DNA of 64,000 bases from assembly GCA_031841125.1 (NCBI GenBank), contig CM063108.1, positions 49,002,122 through 49,066,121 of the forward strand, given 5' to 3'. Source of the stretch: Acanthococcus lagerstroemiae (taxonomy: Eukaryota; Arthropoda; Insecta; Hemiptera; Eriococcidae). This document shows positions 8,691 through 20,119 of the stretch, one piece after another (the stretch's first letter is position 1; every line of letters begins with the position of its first letter). The notes below the pieces were generated by a model that worked only from the letters and a program-made list of their open reading frames with translations, had not been told where the DNA came from and did no database searches. The translations under genes and the position numbers were made by a program.

Positions 8691-9479
8691 TTTAATATTA
8701 AAATTAGAATTTTTAAACAATTTTTTTTTTTTTTCAAATTCAGCGCCTATCTAGAAGAAATTGTCGGCTAATCGAAATAGAAGTTGTTAAAACTTGCAAT
8801 TTCGGACTACTATGCGACTTTAAATACGAGTTAGATTTTCCCCGGATTCAGCCTTTACTTTTCAATAAATTCAGGAGATGAAAGAATTTTGTCCCGTCAA
8901 GAATCTAGAAATAATGTGGCGGCGTACTTTAAAAATTTGTGTGTTTTATGTAATGAATATGTAGCTAAATTTTTCAACACTTGGAACACGTTTCTCTCAA
9001 CAATTAGGTTTCACAACTTCAAACTTCAAACGCACGTACAGTAATGAATTTTAAAGATGGAAAGCTGGAAATGATCTCATTTGAAAGGGAATTTTAGGTG
9101 GAATAAAAATTCACTCACTCGCAATTGAAAATGGATATGACCGAAAAAGTGGCCCCTTCTTCTGAAGGACTATAAATACGACTATGCAGAGACTTGCGTA
9201 TCTATTGCTGTGAAAACGAGAAACTAGAACAACTGTTATTTTTAATGTTTACGAAGAGGAAGAGGTTGACTGAATCTAGTCAGTTATAGTTTTCTTTTTC
9301 ATGTACAGATCTCATGTTTCATCAAGGTCTCCTCGGGATCTACTGATTGCATCGACAAAATAGTGAGAAAAGTTTCTTCTAGATGGTTCCATGTTCTACA
9401 ATTTTTGTTCAGAAGATTTTAATTTTTTTTCTTCAAATTAATGTTTTTCACCAATACATATAAATCTTTGTAAGTATAC
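8691..9479. other. Unassigned AT-rich DNA
   Basis: No gene or element ends are seen. It may include the 3' UTR of the antisense LINE that follows, but its boundary is not visible. Confidence 0.45.
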
Positions 9480-10150
9480 GCAATGGGAAGGTTTTGCTCC
9501 AGTGAACTATGCCTTTTAATTTGCAAGTAAATTGCTTAATACTAAAATTGACTTACATTAAGTATATTAGGAGATCAGGTCAATCGGTTTGGATCTTTTG
9601 AGTCTTCTCGTGATGCCTGAATCGTCGAGCAGCTGAATCGCCTCGATTTTAGTATGATGGTAAAGTCTGTGTGTGTACTTTTCGGCTGTTTTTGGATAGT
9701 TTCGTCGACGGTGCCTAACTGTAGGTCGTGGTGGAGAGTGGCATTGGCGATATACCAGGGAGCTTTGGCAATGGTGCGGAGAACCTTGTTCTGTGGATTA
9801 CTAGGCGGTAGGATTCTTTCGTGGTGCCCCAGATCTGGATCCCATAGGTCCACGAGGGTTTAATTACAGCCAGGTAAATGAGGCGTTTGTTCTCAAGACT
9901 TTAGGCGAGAATGCTATCCGAGTAACCAGTTCTACATCCGTTTTGAAGAGCTTTCATGTGGTCTCGCTTTTTCTGGACATGTGTCTGCCTAGTTAACTTA
10001 CGGTCAAGGTGAATGCCTAGCTACCTAACTGAGTTGGATAGAGGTACTATCCTGCCATCAATTGCAGTAGGTTGATGGTTATGCGGGCCCAGTGCGAAGT
10101 CGACTCTGACCGATTTCTTATCGTTGAGGCTGATCTTCAACTGTAGTCTG
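9480..10150 (-). pseudogene. Jockey-clade LINE, 3' part of reverse transcriptase ORF
   Basis: Read on the minus strand this continues the element at 10436-12660. Pieces include LQLKISLNDKKSVRVDFALG, LGIHLDRKLT, NKRLIYLAVIKPSWTYGIQI, and KVLRTIAKAPWYIANATLHH followed by a downstream LGTVDET. These are the thumb and C-terminal part of Jockey-type reverse transcriptases. Several frameshifts and stops show it is inactive. The same family occurs at 17112-18335 (APWYISNKQLHVDLAMDTVE). Confidence 0.85.
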
Positions 10151-10435
10151 TAGCTGTGCAACTGCTACGATCCATTAACGAAAAGACGGTAGAAGACTAC
10201 GTAGTAAAACTATCGCCCAATAAAGACTCCGACTACTCTCTTTGGAGGGCCACCAAAAGGCTAAAGCAGCCTGTAATCGGCGCTCCCCCTCTAAGGACCG
10301 ACACTGGCTGCCCCAGGAGTGACCAGGAAACAGCTGATTGGAGACGCATAGCGAGGAAAAGATAGCAAAGAATCAGGCTTGGCAGTGACAAGACAGCCCT
10401 TAACAGGATTCGCAAACAAGTTACGGCATCTTGTG
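10151..10435 (+). repeat. Inverted, circularly permuted copy of a Jockey segment
   Basis: This piece lies in the opposite orientation to the element around it. Its first part (about 10162-10345: INEKTVEDYVVKLSPNKDSD, SLWRATKRLKQP) matches 11235-11405 of the same element; its second part (about 10346-10435, GGAGACGCATAGCGAGG... AACAAGTTACGGCA) matches 11412-11505, which in the source lies upstream of the first part. The order is therefore permuted, the total length of about 275 bp equals the source interval, and the permutation point lies at the GTTACGGCA / GATCCATTAACG junction. It replaces about 30 codons just after the FADD motif. Confidence 0.75.
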
Positions 10436-12660
10436 GGTGCTTAGCACCGCTGTGTCGTCCGCGAACATGGCAACGGTAATATCCGGAGACAATGATATAC
10501 CCGCCGCGGAGAGCGCTTCCTTGTGGAACACCGGTGTGGATGTTGCAGGTTCTGGATGTACCGGTATTACAGGATACAGAGAAATGGCGATCTTCTAAAT
10601 AGGAGTGAATGATGGAGCTGAAGGCTCCCGGCAGTGTTCTGCTAAGTTTGTGCATTAGGCCGTCGTGCCAGACGCGATTGAAAGCCTGGCTAACGTCAAG
10701 GAATATAGTGGGGCAAAACTCCTTATTTTCTAGTGCCTCTTCAATTATGTTGGCCACACGATGGACCTGTTCTATTTGTATTGTCGAATGTTTCTTGCGG
10801 AAGCTGAATTATAGATCCGGTATGAACTTTTTGCTGCGAGTCTTTCAAGGAAAAGTTTTTCGTACACTTTGGATGTGACTGGCAGTAGCGAGATAGGCCG
10901 ATAGGAAGTCGGAAACTCCGCTGGTTTGTCTGCTTTCGGAATGATGATTATTTTGGCCTGTTTCCAGCAGCATGGTACGTACTTCAGGCCCAATATAGCA
11001 TTGCAAAAAATGTCGGCATCAGAATTCCTTTTTTTTTTTGCAATTCTCTGAGCATTGTAGCTGTAACAGCCTCCGCTCCTGGACTTTTTTTTTTTCTTGT
11101 GTTTAGACGGTCGAGCTTGGTGGCCACCTCACGAGGAAGGGTGATGGGCTCTTCGATCGTGATCGAGGTGTATGGATGGACGTCGGAAGTGATGTTGTGT
11201 GGCGTGAGTGTTATTCATTAACTGGCAGGCAACCAAGTCAGTTTTTTCCTGGCCACTCCTGGCCCAGCTAATGTTGGTCTTTAGAGAGGGGGCGCCGATT
11301 AAAGGCTGCTTTAGCCTTTTGGTGGCCTTCCAAAGAGAGTAGTCGGTGTCTTTATTGGGCGATAGTTTGACTAAGTAGTCTTCTACCGTCTCTTCGTTAA
11401 TGGATCGGATTAATGCCGTAACTTGTTTGCTGATCCTGTTAAAGGTCGTCTTGTCTCTGTCAATTCTGGTTTGTTGTTATCTTTTCCTCGCTGTGCGTCT
11501 CTGCTTCACAAGTTGCCGGACTTCGGAAGGATACAGCAATTCCTTTGGTACTGGAAGGGATTGTGCAGAGGTAGCTGTTTTGGCCGCTTCTTGGATGATT
11601 TGTGTAAATTTGCTAGTTGCTGACTCAAGTTCTTCAGTGGATTTCAGTCGGGCTTGGAGGTTGACCTTTTGTGAGACAAGTTCGCGGTACATTTCCCAAT
11701 TCGTGCGTTTGTTTGTGAGATGTAAGCTTTTCGTTTCGTTTTCTTCAGTATTATCGTACTAATGGTTAGGAGTACAGGGGAGTGGTCTGAAGTTAGATCT
11801 GGAATGTTCTCAGCAACCGCGTAGTTATTGGAGAGACCCTTGGTCACGTTGAAGTCGAGTAGATCCGGGATCTTTCTCGAGTTGGATGGCCAATACGGGG
11901 GTTCGCCACCAGAAATGTATGAGCAGTTGACAAGTTGAACGGCTCTATGTAGAGCTCGACCACGCGGGCTGATGGTACGAGATCCCCAAGCAGGGTGCCT
12001 CGCGTTGTAGTCGCCGCCTATGATGCAGCGATTGCCTAGAGTTTGGAAGAAATCAAGAAAGAAGTTGTAATCGGTGGAGCAACCAGGAGAACAGTAAGCA
12101 GCCGCAAGGTTCTTGGATACGCCATGTAGCTGTATGGTGACGACGGTTGCTTGGATTTCGTTTGTTTGGTATTGGTTGTATTTTTGGTACTGGATATTGT
12201 TTTTGACAATAACTGCGGCGCCACCTTTCGCACGCCCGCTTGGATGGCTGCGAGAGTATATCTGGTAATTACGTAGGCATTTAAGGTTAAATCTGTCTGT
12301 GAAGTGTGTCTCCGCGACGAGTAAAAGATTTTTCTGTATAGTTTTAAGTCACTGGGTTATAGTCGAGAAACCACACTGACTAATTTCACAATTTTCGCAG
12401 TGCGGTGGAGCGTTCACCGGGGTTGGAAGTTTATGTTTATGACTAAGTTGTCCTTTTCTCGGATTTTCTCACCAGCCGGATGAAGAACCTCCTAGACCTC
12501 GGGGTTTTCGAATTACGTGTTCAAGATAGGTCTGCTCGTTTCGTAAATCAGACAACTTGATGAAGACGCGACGACGTAACCGAATTTTTAGCCAAATTGA
12601 AGATAACGGCGAAGAATGGCCGAACGACTTCCGTTATCGTTCGCAGAAGTCATTACACGG
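10436..12660 (-). pseudogene. Jockey-clade LINE: endonuclease and N-terminal RT (antisense)
   Basis: On the minus strand an endonuclease domain runs from about 12420 to 11690: FNLKCLRNYQIY-like start, GRAKGGAAVIVKNNIQYQ, CIIGGDYNARHPAWGSR, and the terminal SDHSPVLLTIS (catalytic SDH). RT follows: SYRPISLLPVTSKVYEKLFL (finger), PTIFLDVSQAFNRVWHDGL (motif A), GVPQGSAL (motif B) and FADDTAVLSTHKMP (motif C, 10490-10440). Traces of a cysteine motif near 12405 (PPHCENCEISQCG-like) may be the end of ORF1. Multiple stops and frameshifts make it inactive; the 5' end near 12660 is not sharp. Confidence 0.85.
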
Positions 12661-12699
12661 TGACAGCGTCTATTAGCTGAAATCTGAAATATTTTTATT

Positions 12700-13220
12700 T
12701 AATTTTTTTTTCTCTCTCTTGCATATCCGAGTAGGAGTTACGAGCAGCGATATAGTCGACTTATGTAATCGTTGACCGCGCGGCGGTGGCATTATTTTTT
12801 CCTCTTCATCTTACTTCGTATAGAGGTAACTACATACAGATTCTTCTTCATGCGCCGTCTTGGATGGGACAATAAAGAAGTCGTTGAAGTTTATTAGCAT
12901 ATTCACGACGTCGTCGCCCGAATTGCGGCGACCGAGCGTGTTTTTCCCGGGCGACCGGGGAAGTAGAACGAGCTACACGAGGTGTATCGTACGTCGTGAG
13001 CCCCGATCTGCGTGGCGGCGGAATACACTATATACGAGCTCCGGAATATCATAATTTCGCCGATAATGGACTTAATTAAACGTATTATATGAATAGCTCT
13101 GAACCTCTATTCTAGTCTCGGATAATCGCTCGTAAATCGGCCGACGCGACCTGTTCCAGGAATGAGTGAGACATTTTTCGCGCGCGCGGAAATAACTTCG
13201 TCCTATCTCTTAGGGGGCAG
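12700..13220. other. Low-copy CpG-rich segment
   Basis: CpG dinucleotides (CGCGCGCGG, GTCGTCGCCCG) are far denser than in neighbours, and the segment shares nothing with the repeats in this window. No credible coding frame is seen. Such segments recur (20.1-20.9, 28.5-29.0, 36.5-37.7, 41-41.8, 44.1-45.2, 52.2-53.7, 58.6-59.4 kb) and may be non-coding regulatory DNA; this is inference from composition only. Confidence 0.35.
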
Positions 13221-14724
13221 CTTTGGGAGGAAAGGCGAACAAGGCGATTTCTTTGCGATGTTTGCAGTCTAGTCTCTTTGACCGTTGCTGTACCATGCCA
13301 AGAAAGCTGCTCAATAAAAAAGTTAAAAATCTCTTCGTAAACTTAGGAATCTGGAAAGGAGATTCTACATCAGAAACCGAGGCACAGGATCCAAGTCTTA
13401 TGGCATTTAGAATAATGAAAGTAAATCCTTGATTTTCTGAACTGAAATGTTTTATTTATCGACGTAGTTTAGCAGCTGTGGCTTTTTACGTCCGTGAGTA
13501 CATTACTAAATTAGCGGATCAACATTATGAACTTAATTATTATATCATAAAATTATCGAGATGTATGGAAAAAAGGTAATTATATGCTAAATCTCTGACT
13601 CTTGGCTGACGAAAAACCTTGTATTTGCCATCACGACCGCCTTCATCTGCTCCAAAAAGAGAAATTTCTGGAGGGTAGACAGACAGACGGATAGTTAGAT
13701 GGTAGATCACAGACAGAATGGTAGATATTTTGAAATACATTCTTGGCCGAGTTGTAAACGACGTGTTATTACTTCGAAGGAAGTACCTTTTTTCATTTGA
13801 GAAATCAAACATACAGGGGGGGGGGGATTTGAGAAATGTTAGCATTTATATGGAAATTATCACAAGAACCACTCTACTTACGGTCCATAGTCGACTTTTT
13901 TTCATTTTCTAGTTAGGTGCGAACTCAAATTTCCTAATTCCGCGAAATACCTATATGAACGATTGACGGGGAGGACGATAATGGGGGGGGGGGGAGTAAA
14001 ATTGTTGAGTGGTTGAGTTTGATGTACTCGTATTTTCTTTTTTTCGTTATTTAAAGAAAAGATTGGCATTGTGGGAAATTTCCCATGAAACACAATGTAC
14101 CTGATCACCTGATTGGAAATTCCAATTCGGTGCAAGCGCACGTTTACACCTGGGGATTGGCCGGCCCTGCTACGGTCCCATCCATGCATTTTAGCGAAAA
14201 AGTTCAAATGTGTTAATTAATTACTTGTATTTTCTTTATCGATTGACGTAATTGAATTTATTGCTGTTGTTTCGATGCTCCGGAAAAATGCGCTGAACTG
14301 AGTTATTTTCATCTTGATTTAGGAAGTTATGTCTGAATGTTTACAAAACTCGTGCTCCATCCCCTCTACAAGTAATCCAAAAAGGTAGAGTAAAATGTGA
14401 AAAATGTTGGTTCATTATCCGTCTATCGATTGCCGAAGTGAATTTTGTCGTACCGATTGGGGTCTCGAAGAAAGACTTCACAAATTGGGTCAAAATGCAG
14501 GTTCAGGAGTAAATTCTCGAAAATCGAACCAACTATCGAAATGAAGGAATTTTGGTCGCTTCTGTCGAAATTGCATTACTTTTTTCATCTGGTGCCATAT
14601 GAGGTCTCCAGCTCCAAATCTTCGCATTACCTTTGGCGTGTGGCATTTGCGGTATCTAATTCAAATTTTATAGCGAGGACATCAATTTTCTTCGTCTCGT
14701 AAATTCGACAGGTCTTATCATCCG
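13221..14724. other. Unassigned DNA with two poly-G runs
   Basis: Open frames are short and unrecognised. A tetranucleotide-like CAGACAGACGG patch lies near 13678-13690, and G runs of 11-12 lie at about 13816-13826 and 13983-13994. No element ends were found. Confidence 0.45.
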
Positions 14725-15192
14725 CAGGCTGACCACTCGGTCACTTTTTTCACCTTAAGTCACCTCTGGTCACCTTTGGTCACTTTTTTGAAATTTGGTC
14801 ACAAAAGTCACTTTTAAATCAAAAAAGTCACTTTTTAAAAAAATTTCTTTTAAAAAAATATAAAAAATGCTCATTTTAACTATTACTCCTATCAATTTAT
14901 CGAGAGAAAAAAACTGAAAAAAGTGTTTCTTCAATCTGATATGTGATATAAGTATACAAAACAAGTGTGCGTGTGTAGAGTGTGTGATGCTGCGAGTCTG
15001 TGCGGCTTCAAATTTGTCAAACAACGACGCATAACTAACAGCGCAACTATGCAGTGTAGCCTTTGAATGAGAATATATTTTAGTCGAAAATATGGGAATT
15101 ATGGTGATTTTTTGGTCACTTTTCGGTCACTTTTTTTACGAAATTGGTCTCTATTATCACCTTTTTCAGAGAAAATTTGAGTTGTCAGCTTG
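14725..15192. mobile_element. MITE with 14-bp terminal inverted repeat, copy 1
   Basis: The element starts CAGGCTGACCACTC and ends GAGTTGTCAGCTTG, an inverted repeat with two mismatches. It carries internal repeats of GGTCACTTTTTT near both ends, and a central unique core (GTGTGATGCTGCGAGTCTGT...). It is almost identical along its length to 17642-18092. No transposase frame is present, so it is non-autonomous. The CAG...CTG ends are hAT-like; flanks show only a short imperfect match (CATCCG/CCTCCG). Confidence 0.8.
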
Positions 15193-16739
15193 CCTCCGGC
15201 ATCTGAATGATTTCATAAATTGAGAATTGTCCCCTTTGCGAGCAAAGTGGATCAACATACAGATTCCTAGGAAGAAAAATAAAATTATGTTAGAAAATCA
15301 ACCGAGCTATCTGTCGAAACAGAGGTTTTTTGGAACGCTGATTCCGAATATCGCATCAGATTTTGGATCCTATCCCTGTTTGGACCTTAAAATTCGAGTT
15401 TTTATCTTTGAAAAGAACCAAACTAACTCAACTTGTAGAAATCGACTACGCTATCGAATTAGAAGTTTTTGAGTCATTCAGGCCCGTGCGCAGAAATTAT
15501 ACAAGAGGGAGGGTGAGCATATATTTCATGTTCGGTTAGCTTATAAAGTTCATTAAAAACGACCCGAGCTTGATTGAGTGTTCGCGTTGGGTGATCATCT
15601 GAGACAGTTATTGCTATAAATTATTATACGTATTACGTATCAACAAAGGTGGGGGGTTGAAGCACCTGGGGACATTGATTTCAAATATTGCATCAGAATT
15701 ATCGCGTTTAGGTCTTAAATTTCAAGTTTTAAACTTTAAAAAGAACTAAATTATCTCGAATTAGGACAATAAACCAATCCATTGGCATAGATCAAAATCC
15801 AAATTTGATAATGAACGTACCTGTGCACGCGGCTCTCAAATATCTTTCTTGAATCCGTCTTGTGGATACTTCAGATATCAAATTCCCCTCAGTTTTCCAA
15901 TTTTTTCCGTTTCTGATTTCTTTCTTCAGTACTTTTGCTCTCACAACCTTTAAATGATGAACAAAATTTTCAACATTTTTTGTACATGAGTTGTTGAAAG
16001 ACTAGTGATATCGAATTCAGCTCAGTTTTCTCATTTTACCGATTTTTTTTTCTTTCAGCATTTTTGCCACGACATTTTCCTGGGATGACTACAATTTTTC
16101 ATGAGTCAGAGCTAAGTTTTCGTATACTGTATAGTTATTTAAAGACTCCTGATATCGAATAAGGTTCAATTGTACATTTGTCAGTGGAAAACTGATATTG
16201 AATTAAGAATAATTAAATTGTGAAGAATCGAAAATTCAGCTAAATTTGATTCAAACAAACTCCCATACGAAAATTCAGTTGTTTTCTTGTAAAATTATTG
16301 TCACTTTGGAAAAATAATTAACAAATGATGATAAAAATTTCGAAAATATGAAAAATTTAACAAAATTGAACTTACTTTAATATCTTGGGCCTTCAATCAA
16401 ATCGTGTACGAAAATCCAGCAAGATTTCAAGTTCGATAAATTGAAGATTTATCTCGACAGCATGTAAGTCTTCAATCAACTCCCGTATACCAAAACTAGG
16501 CAAGATTTATTGAAAATTGTAGTCACCTTAGAGGAATAATCAAAGAGTTCCGACAAAAATTTAAAAAAATAAAAATAGAATTGAAAATTTAACTTAGTTT
16601 GATAACAGGAGTCTTCAACCAACTTGAAGACAACATTTCATGAAGATTCATTATTAACTGTTGTCACCTTGGAGAAAAGTCCAAAACATTTTGGAAGAAA
16701 AAACTCGAAATACGAAAAACTTGGAACTTCATTTGATGT
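15193..16739. repeat. Decayed tandem repeats, periods roughly 110-220 bp
   Basis: Phrases such as TTGTNGTCACCTTGGANAAA, GACAAAAATTTNGAAAAAAT and GGAGTCTTCAACCAACT recur at irregular spacing (about 16294, 16515, 16655). The same phrases resume at 18336, beyond the LINE insertions. The first half (15300-15800) has blocks like GCTGATTCCGAATATCGCAT that look like the ~140-bp family in the other orientation. Confidence 0.5.
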
Positions 16740-17111
16740 AATAATAATAAGCCTTTATTGGCGCAAAACGCAAATGATTGTATACTATATCCTTTTCTCG
16801 TCTAAAATCTAAGTAAAGTAAAAGGCTATCCTTAGATTTTTAATAATGAGAAATGAAATCTAAATGGAAGATGTGTGTATCAATATTGTGAAATTGTTGG
16901 GACGGGGTAACTTGGTTCACAGGGTGTTTGTTTTGAAATTTTAAAACAATCTTAAGGGTTTTTCAAGTCCCTGTCGCGCCCCATTTCCTGCCTGCGGGCA
17001 AAGACCCTCCTAAGCCTATCCCATTCGCAACTCGATGGAACATTTTGTTTTTTAAGAAGTAATCAAAATCGTCCCTCGGTCTTATTCTCTGTCTACCCGG
17101 TTTTCTTAGTT
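16740..17111 (-). mobile_element. 3' end of a LINE, antisense
   Basis: On the minus strand this ends ...CCAATAAAGGCTTATTATTATTA, a polyadenylation signal followed by a short ATT-type tail, as in several LINE clades. Upstream, two frames read WDRLRRVFARRQEMGRDRDL and GRQRIRPRDDFDYFLKNKM, a pattern common at the C terminus of LINE ORF2 or its 3' UTR. It abuts the plus-strand Jockey fragment at about 17112, so two unrelated truncated copies lie tail to head. Confidence 0.55.
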
Positions 17112-17641
17112 GCAGTAAGAGTCTTTAACTACGAAAAGGTTGTAACCCAACTACAGCACTCGCTCAATAGCATTTGTGCATGGGCACGAAAATGGAAAAT
17201 AGCAATAAACGACGGCAAGTCAGTCCGTGTAGATTTTGCACTGAGACATCACGGATACTCCCCAATCGAGCTGGGAAAATAGTCATATTCCTCTCGCAAA
17301 TTTAGCCAGATATCTAGGCTTCCACCTGGATTCTAAACTAAACTGGACCGAACATGTGAAACAAAAACGATCATTCCTGAATCTAAAGCTCAGAAAATTT
17401 CATTGGTTACTCGGTAGACACTCGAAACTGTCCTTATCGAACAAACGGCTGATATACCAAGCGATCTTTAAACCAGTATGGACTTTTGGTTTACCGTTAT
17501 GGGGCACCACTAAACCCAGTAACAGCGCAAAAATCCAGAGATTCCGAGTAATCACTAATGCTCCATGGTACATTTCGAATAAACAACTTCACGTGGACCT
17601 AGCAATGGACACCGTGGAAGAAACCTACCGTCGGCATGTAT
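17112..17641 (+). pseudogene. Jockey-clade LINE fragment, part before the MITE
   Basis: The 3' half of a Jockey RT reads across frames: VTQLQHSLNSICAWARKWKI, DGKSVRVDFALRHHGYSPIE, then an open frame 17356-17640 with KQKRSFLNLKLRKFHWLL, NKRLIYQAIFKPVWTFGLPL and APWYISNKQLHVDLAMDTVE. It stops at RRHV where the MITE is inserted. It is 5'-truncated, lacks the catalytic FADD motif and has frameshifts near 17280. Confidence 0.85.
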
Positions 17642-18092
17642 CAGGCTGACCACTCGGTCACTTTTTTCACGTTAAGTCACCTCTGGTCACCTTTGGTCAC
17701 TTTTTTAAAATTTGGTCACAAAAGTCACTTTTTAAAAAATTTTCTTTAAAAAAAAAAATAAAAAATGCTCATTTGAACTATTACTCCTATCAATTTATCG
17801 AGAGAAAAAAACTGAAAAAAGTGTTTCTTCAATCTGATATGTGATATAAGTATACAAGACAAGTGTGCGTGAGTAGAGTGTGTGATGCTGCGAGTCTGTG
17901 CGGCTTCAAATTTGTCAAACAACGACGCATAACTAACAGCGTAACTATGCAGTGTAGCTTTTGAATGAGAATAATTTTTAGTCGAAAATATGGGAATTAT
18001 GGTGATTTTTTGGTCAAGTTTAGGTCACTTTTTTTAAACGAAATTGGTCTCTTTTATCACCGTTTTCAGAGAAAATTTGAGTGGTCAGCCTG
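17642..18092. mobile_element. MITE with 14-bp terminal inverted repeat, copy 2 (inside the LINE)
   Basis: It starts CAGGCTGACCACTC and ends GAGTGGTCAGCCTG, a perfect 14-bp inverted repeat; it is 451 bp against 468 bp for copy 1. Removing it rejoins the Jockey frame (RRHV|EQYINRLHNH). Flanks read CATGTAT on the left and CATGTTG on the right, an imperfect 7-base match. It therefore postdates the LINE insertion. Confidence 0.85.
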
Positions 18093-18335
18093 CATGTTGA
18101 GCAGTATATCAACCGTCTCCACAACCATCCTAACACGGCGGCCATCCAGCTGCTCTACACAACTATGCAGACGCGTAGACTGAAACGTAGCCATATATTT
18201 GATATGTAGAATTACTGTAATTTATTTTTATTCTAATTTTCCTTCACATGTAATTCTTTCGCTCGTCATATCTCGCTGTATGACTTTTGTATAAATAGTT
18301 TAGAGTAACTAGTCCTCAAATAAAATTGTATGACA
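18093..18335 (+). pseudogene. Jockey-clade LINE fragment, C terminus and 3' UTR
   Basis: After the MITE the frame continues EQYINRLHNHPNTAAIQLLY TTMQTRRLKRSHIFDM and ends. The 3' UTR ends near AAATAAAATTGTATGACATG at about 18335, with an AATAAA signal; no long poly-A is left. Beyond it the old tandem repeat resumes. Confidence 0.8.
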
Positions 18336-18900
18336 TGAAAGAGTCTTTAAGCAACCGGACTGCGAATGTTCAATTGGATTCGCTGAAAATTGCAATCACT
18401 TTGATAAAAAAAAAACCAAATACATTTCCAAAAAATCTCAAAATTTGAAAAATTTTATAAAATTGAAAATTTAATTTGATTTTAGGAGTTTTCAACCAAC
18501 TTGAATACGACAACTCAGCCAGATCCATAAAAAATTATAGTCACCTTAGATAACTTATCCAATATTTATTAAGAAAAAAGAAAAAAAAACTCAGAATTTG
18601 AAAAATTTGACAAAATTGAAAATTGGACTTATATCGGTATCAGGAGTCATCAGCCAACTCGAGTGCAACAATTCAGTTCGATTTACGGAAAATTGTTGTC
18701 CATTGGAAAAATGATTAAAGAGTTATGACAAAAATTTCGAAGAAAATCGTAAAATTAGACAAAATTGAAAATGAACTCAATTTGATCTTGTATACGAAAA
18801 TTTCATGAAAAATTGTTGTCTCTTTCGATGATTGATCCGAAAGGCATGACAAAAATTCAGAAACAATGTTCGAGTTAAGTAAATGTTGTCCATTTCTCGG
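18336..18900. repeat. Decayed tandem repeat, continuation beyond the LINE
   Basis: Phrases AAAATTGTTGTC/AATCACTTT, GACAAAAATTTC and GGAGTCATCAGCCAACTC recur at about 18386, 18534, 18694 and 18811 (spacings 148, 160, 117), continuing the array seen at 15.2-16.7 kb. Confidence 0.5.
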
Positions 18901-18929
18901 CCATCAGTTTGCCTTTTTGAACTAAAATT

Positions 18930-19700
18930 CGGGTCGAGTTCAAAATCCGATACAGAATTCATAATCAGCAATCCAAAAACCCGTCTTTCGAAACTTCGTT
19001 CCGTTCTTCAAATCATGTCCGTTCTAACCCTTTAGGATTCAAATTTAGATTTTAGAGCCCATGTCGGGTATGGATCAAAAATCTTATGCGATATTCGTAA
19101 TCGGCGATTCAAAATACTCATATTTCAATGGTTTGGTCGATTTTCTAAGATCGTATTTCTTTTGGCTTTTCACGATTGAATTTGGCTGTTGAGGCCCAAA
19201 TACGGATCTCTTAAAAAAGTTGATACGATATTGTAAATCAGTGACTCAAGGAAAAAAACCTATTTCAATCACGTGATCAATTTTCTAAAGTCGAGTTACT
19301 TTGTCCTGCTTCAATGGAGAAATTTTAATTTTGGGTTATAAATCGAGGTCGAATCTAAAATCGGTGGAATTATTTAAAATCAGCGATGCAAGAAGCCCCT
19401 GCTTTGATAAACTGATCGATTTTCCAAGATCATGTTCAGGTTATACCTTTCTCAAGATTGAATTTTTGGATTTCGGGACTTGAATGCCGTTCGGATCGAA
19501 AGCTTCTTGCGAGTTCGGTATCAGCGATCCAGAAAGGTTGATTTTCTCAGGATATGTTCCGTTTACTATTTTCAGATTTTTCGGATTTTGAGGCCTAAAT
19601 GCTAGTTTGATGAACATCTGATGTGATATTCGTAATCAACGACCGAAAAAAACCCACCGATACTTTTTTTGATCTTCCAGGCCAAATTAGAAATTTCGAT
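18930..19700. repeat. Decayed satellite, period about 140 bp
   Basis: The core GATATTCGTAATCGGCGATTCAAAA, in variants, lies at about 18946, 19086, 19226, 19367, 19510 and 19622: spacings 140, 140, 141, 143, 112. Each unit also holds 'TCGATTTTCTAAGATC' and 'TTTTGGGGCCCAAAT'-like blocks. A lone unit lies at 26425-26520. Confidence 0.7.
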
Positions 19701-20119
19701 TTGGCGGCTCCACACTAGGTCTAATCTGAACCTCATGAGTTATTCAGAATGTACAACACACTCGTTATTTCGATACTTTCTTCAGTTTTTCTTTCCAAGT
19801 ATATTTTGCTTATTTTCGGGCTAAAATTTGGCTTTCTGGCCAATAATTCTACTTCCTGGCTTTAGATAATACCCAGTGAAGTTGGTAGCTAGATACGCTG
19901 TACCTGTGAACATATCAGAAATCTCGTGAGTTGACTTCTCAAAGTAGTGCTTTTCATTGCATTCATAATAGTTTCGACTGTGGTCTGTGGACACGTGGAG
20001 GTGGCCTGACACCTTGCATTGACAAGAACGGACAGGTAATTACCGTTTTCCGGGAACCACCGCGCCGCGAAATGTTCGCCCAAACGGAAAACATAAAAAA
20101 AATTGTACAAAGCAAAAAA
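19701..20119. other. Unassigned DNA
   Basis: Short frames on both strands near 19821-20149 are not recognised; nothing else is seen. Confidence 0.4.

Noticed and set aside
10609..10878. Plus-strand ORF of 89 codons
   Set aside because: Shadow of the antisense Jockey reverse transcriptase.
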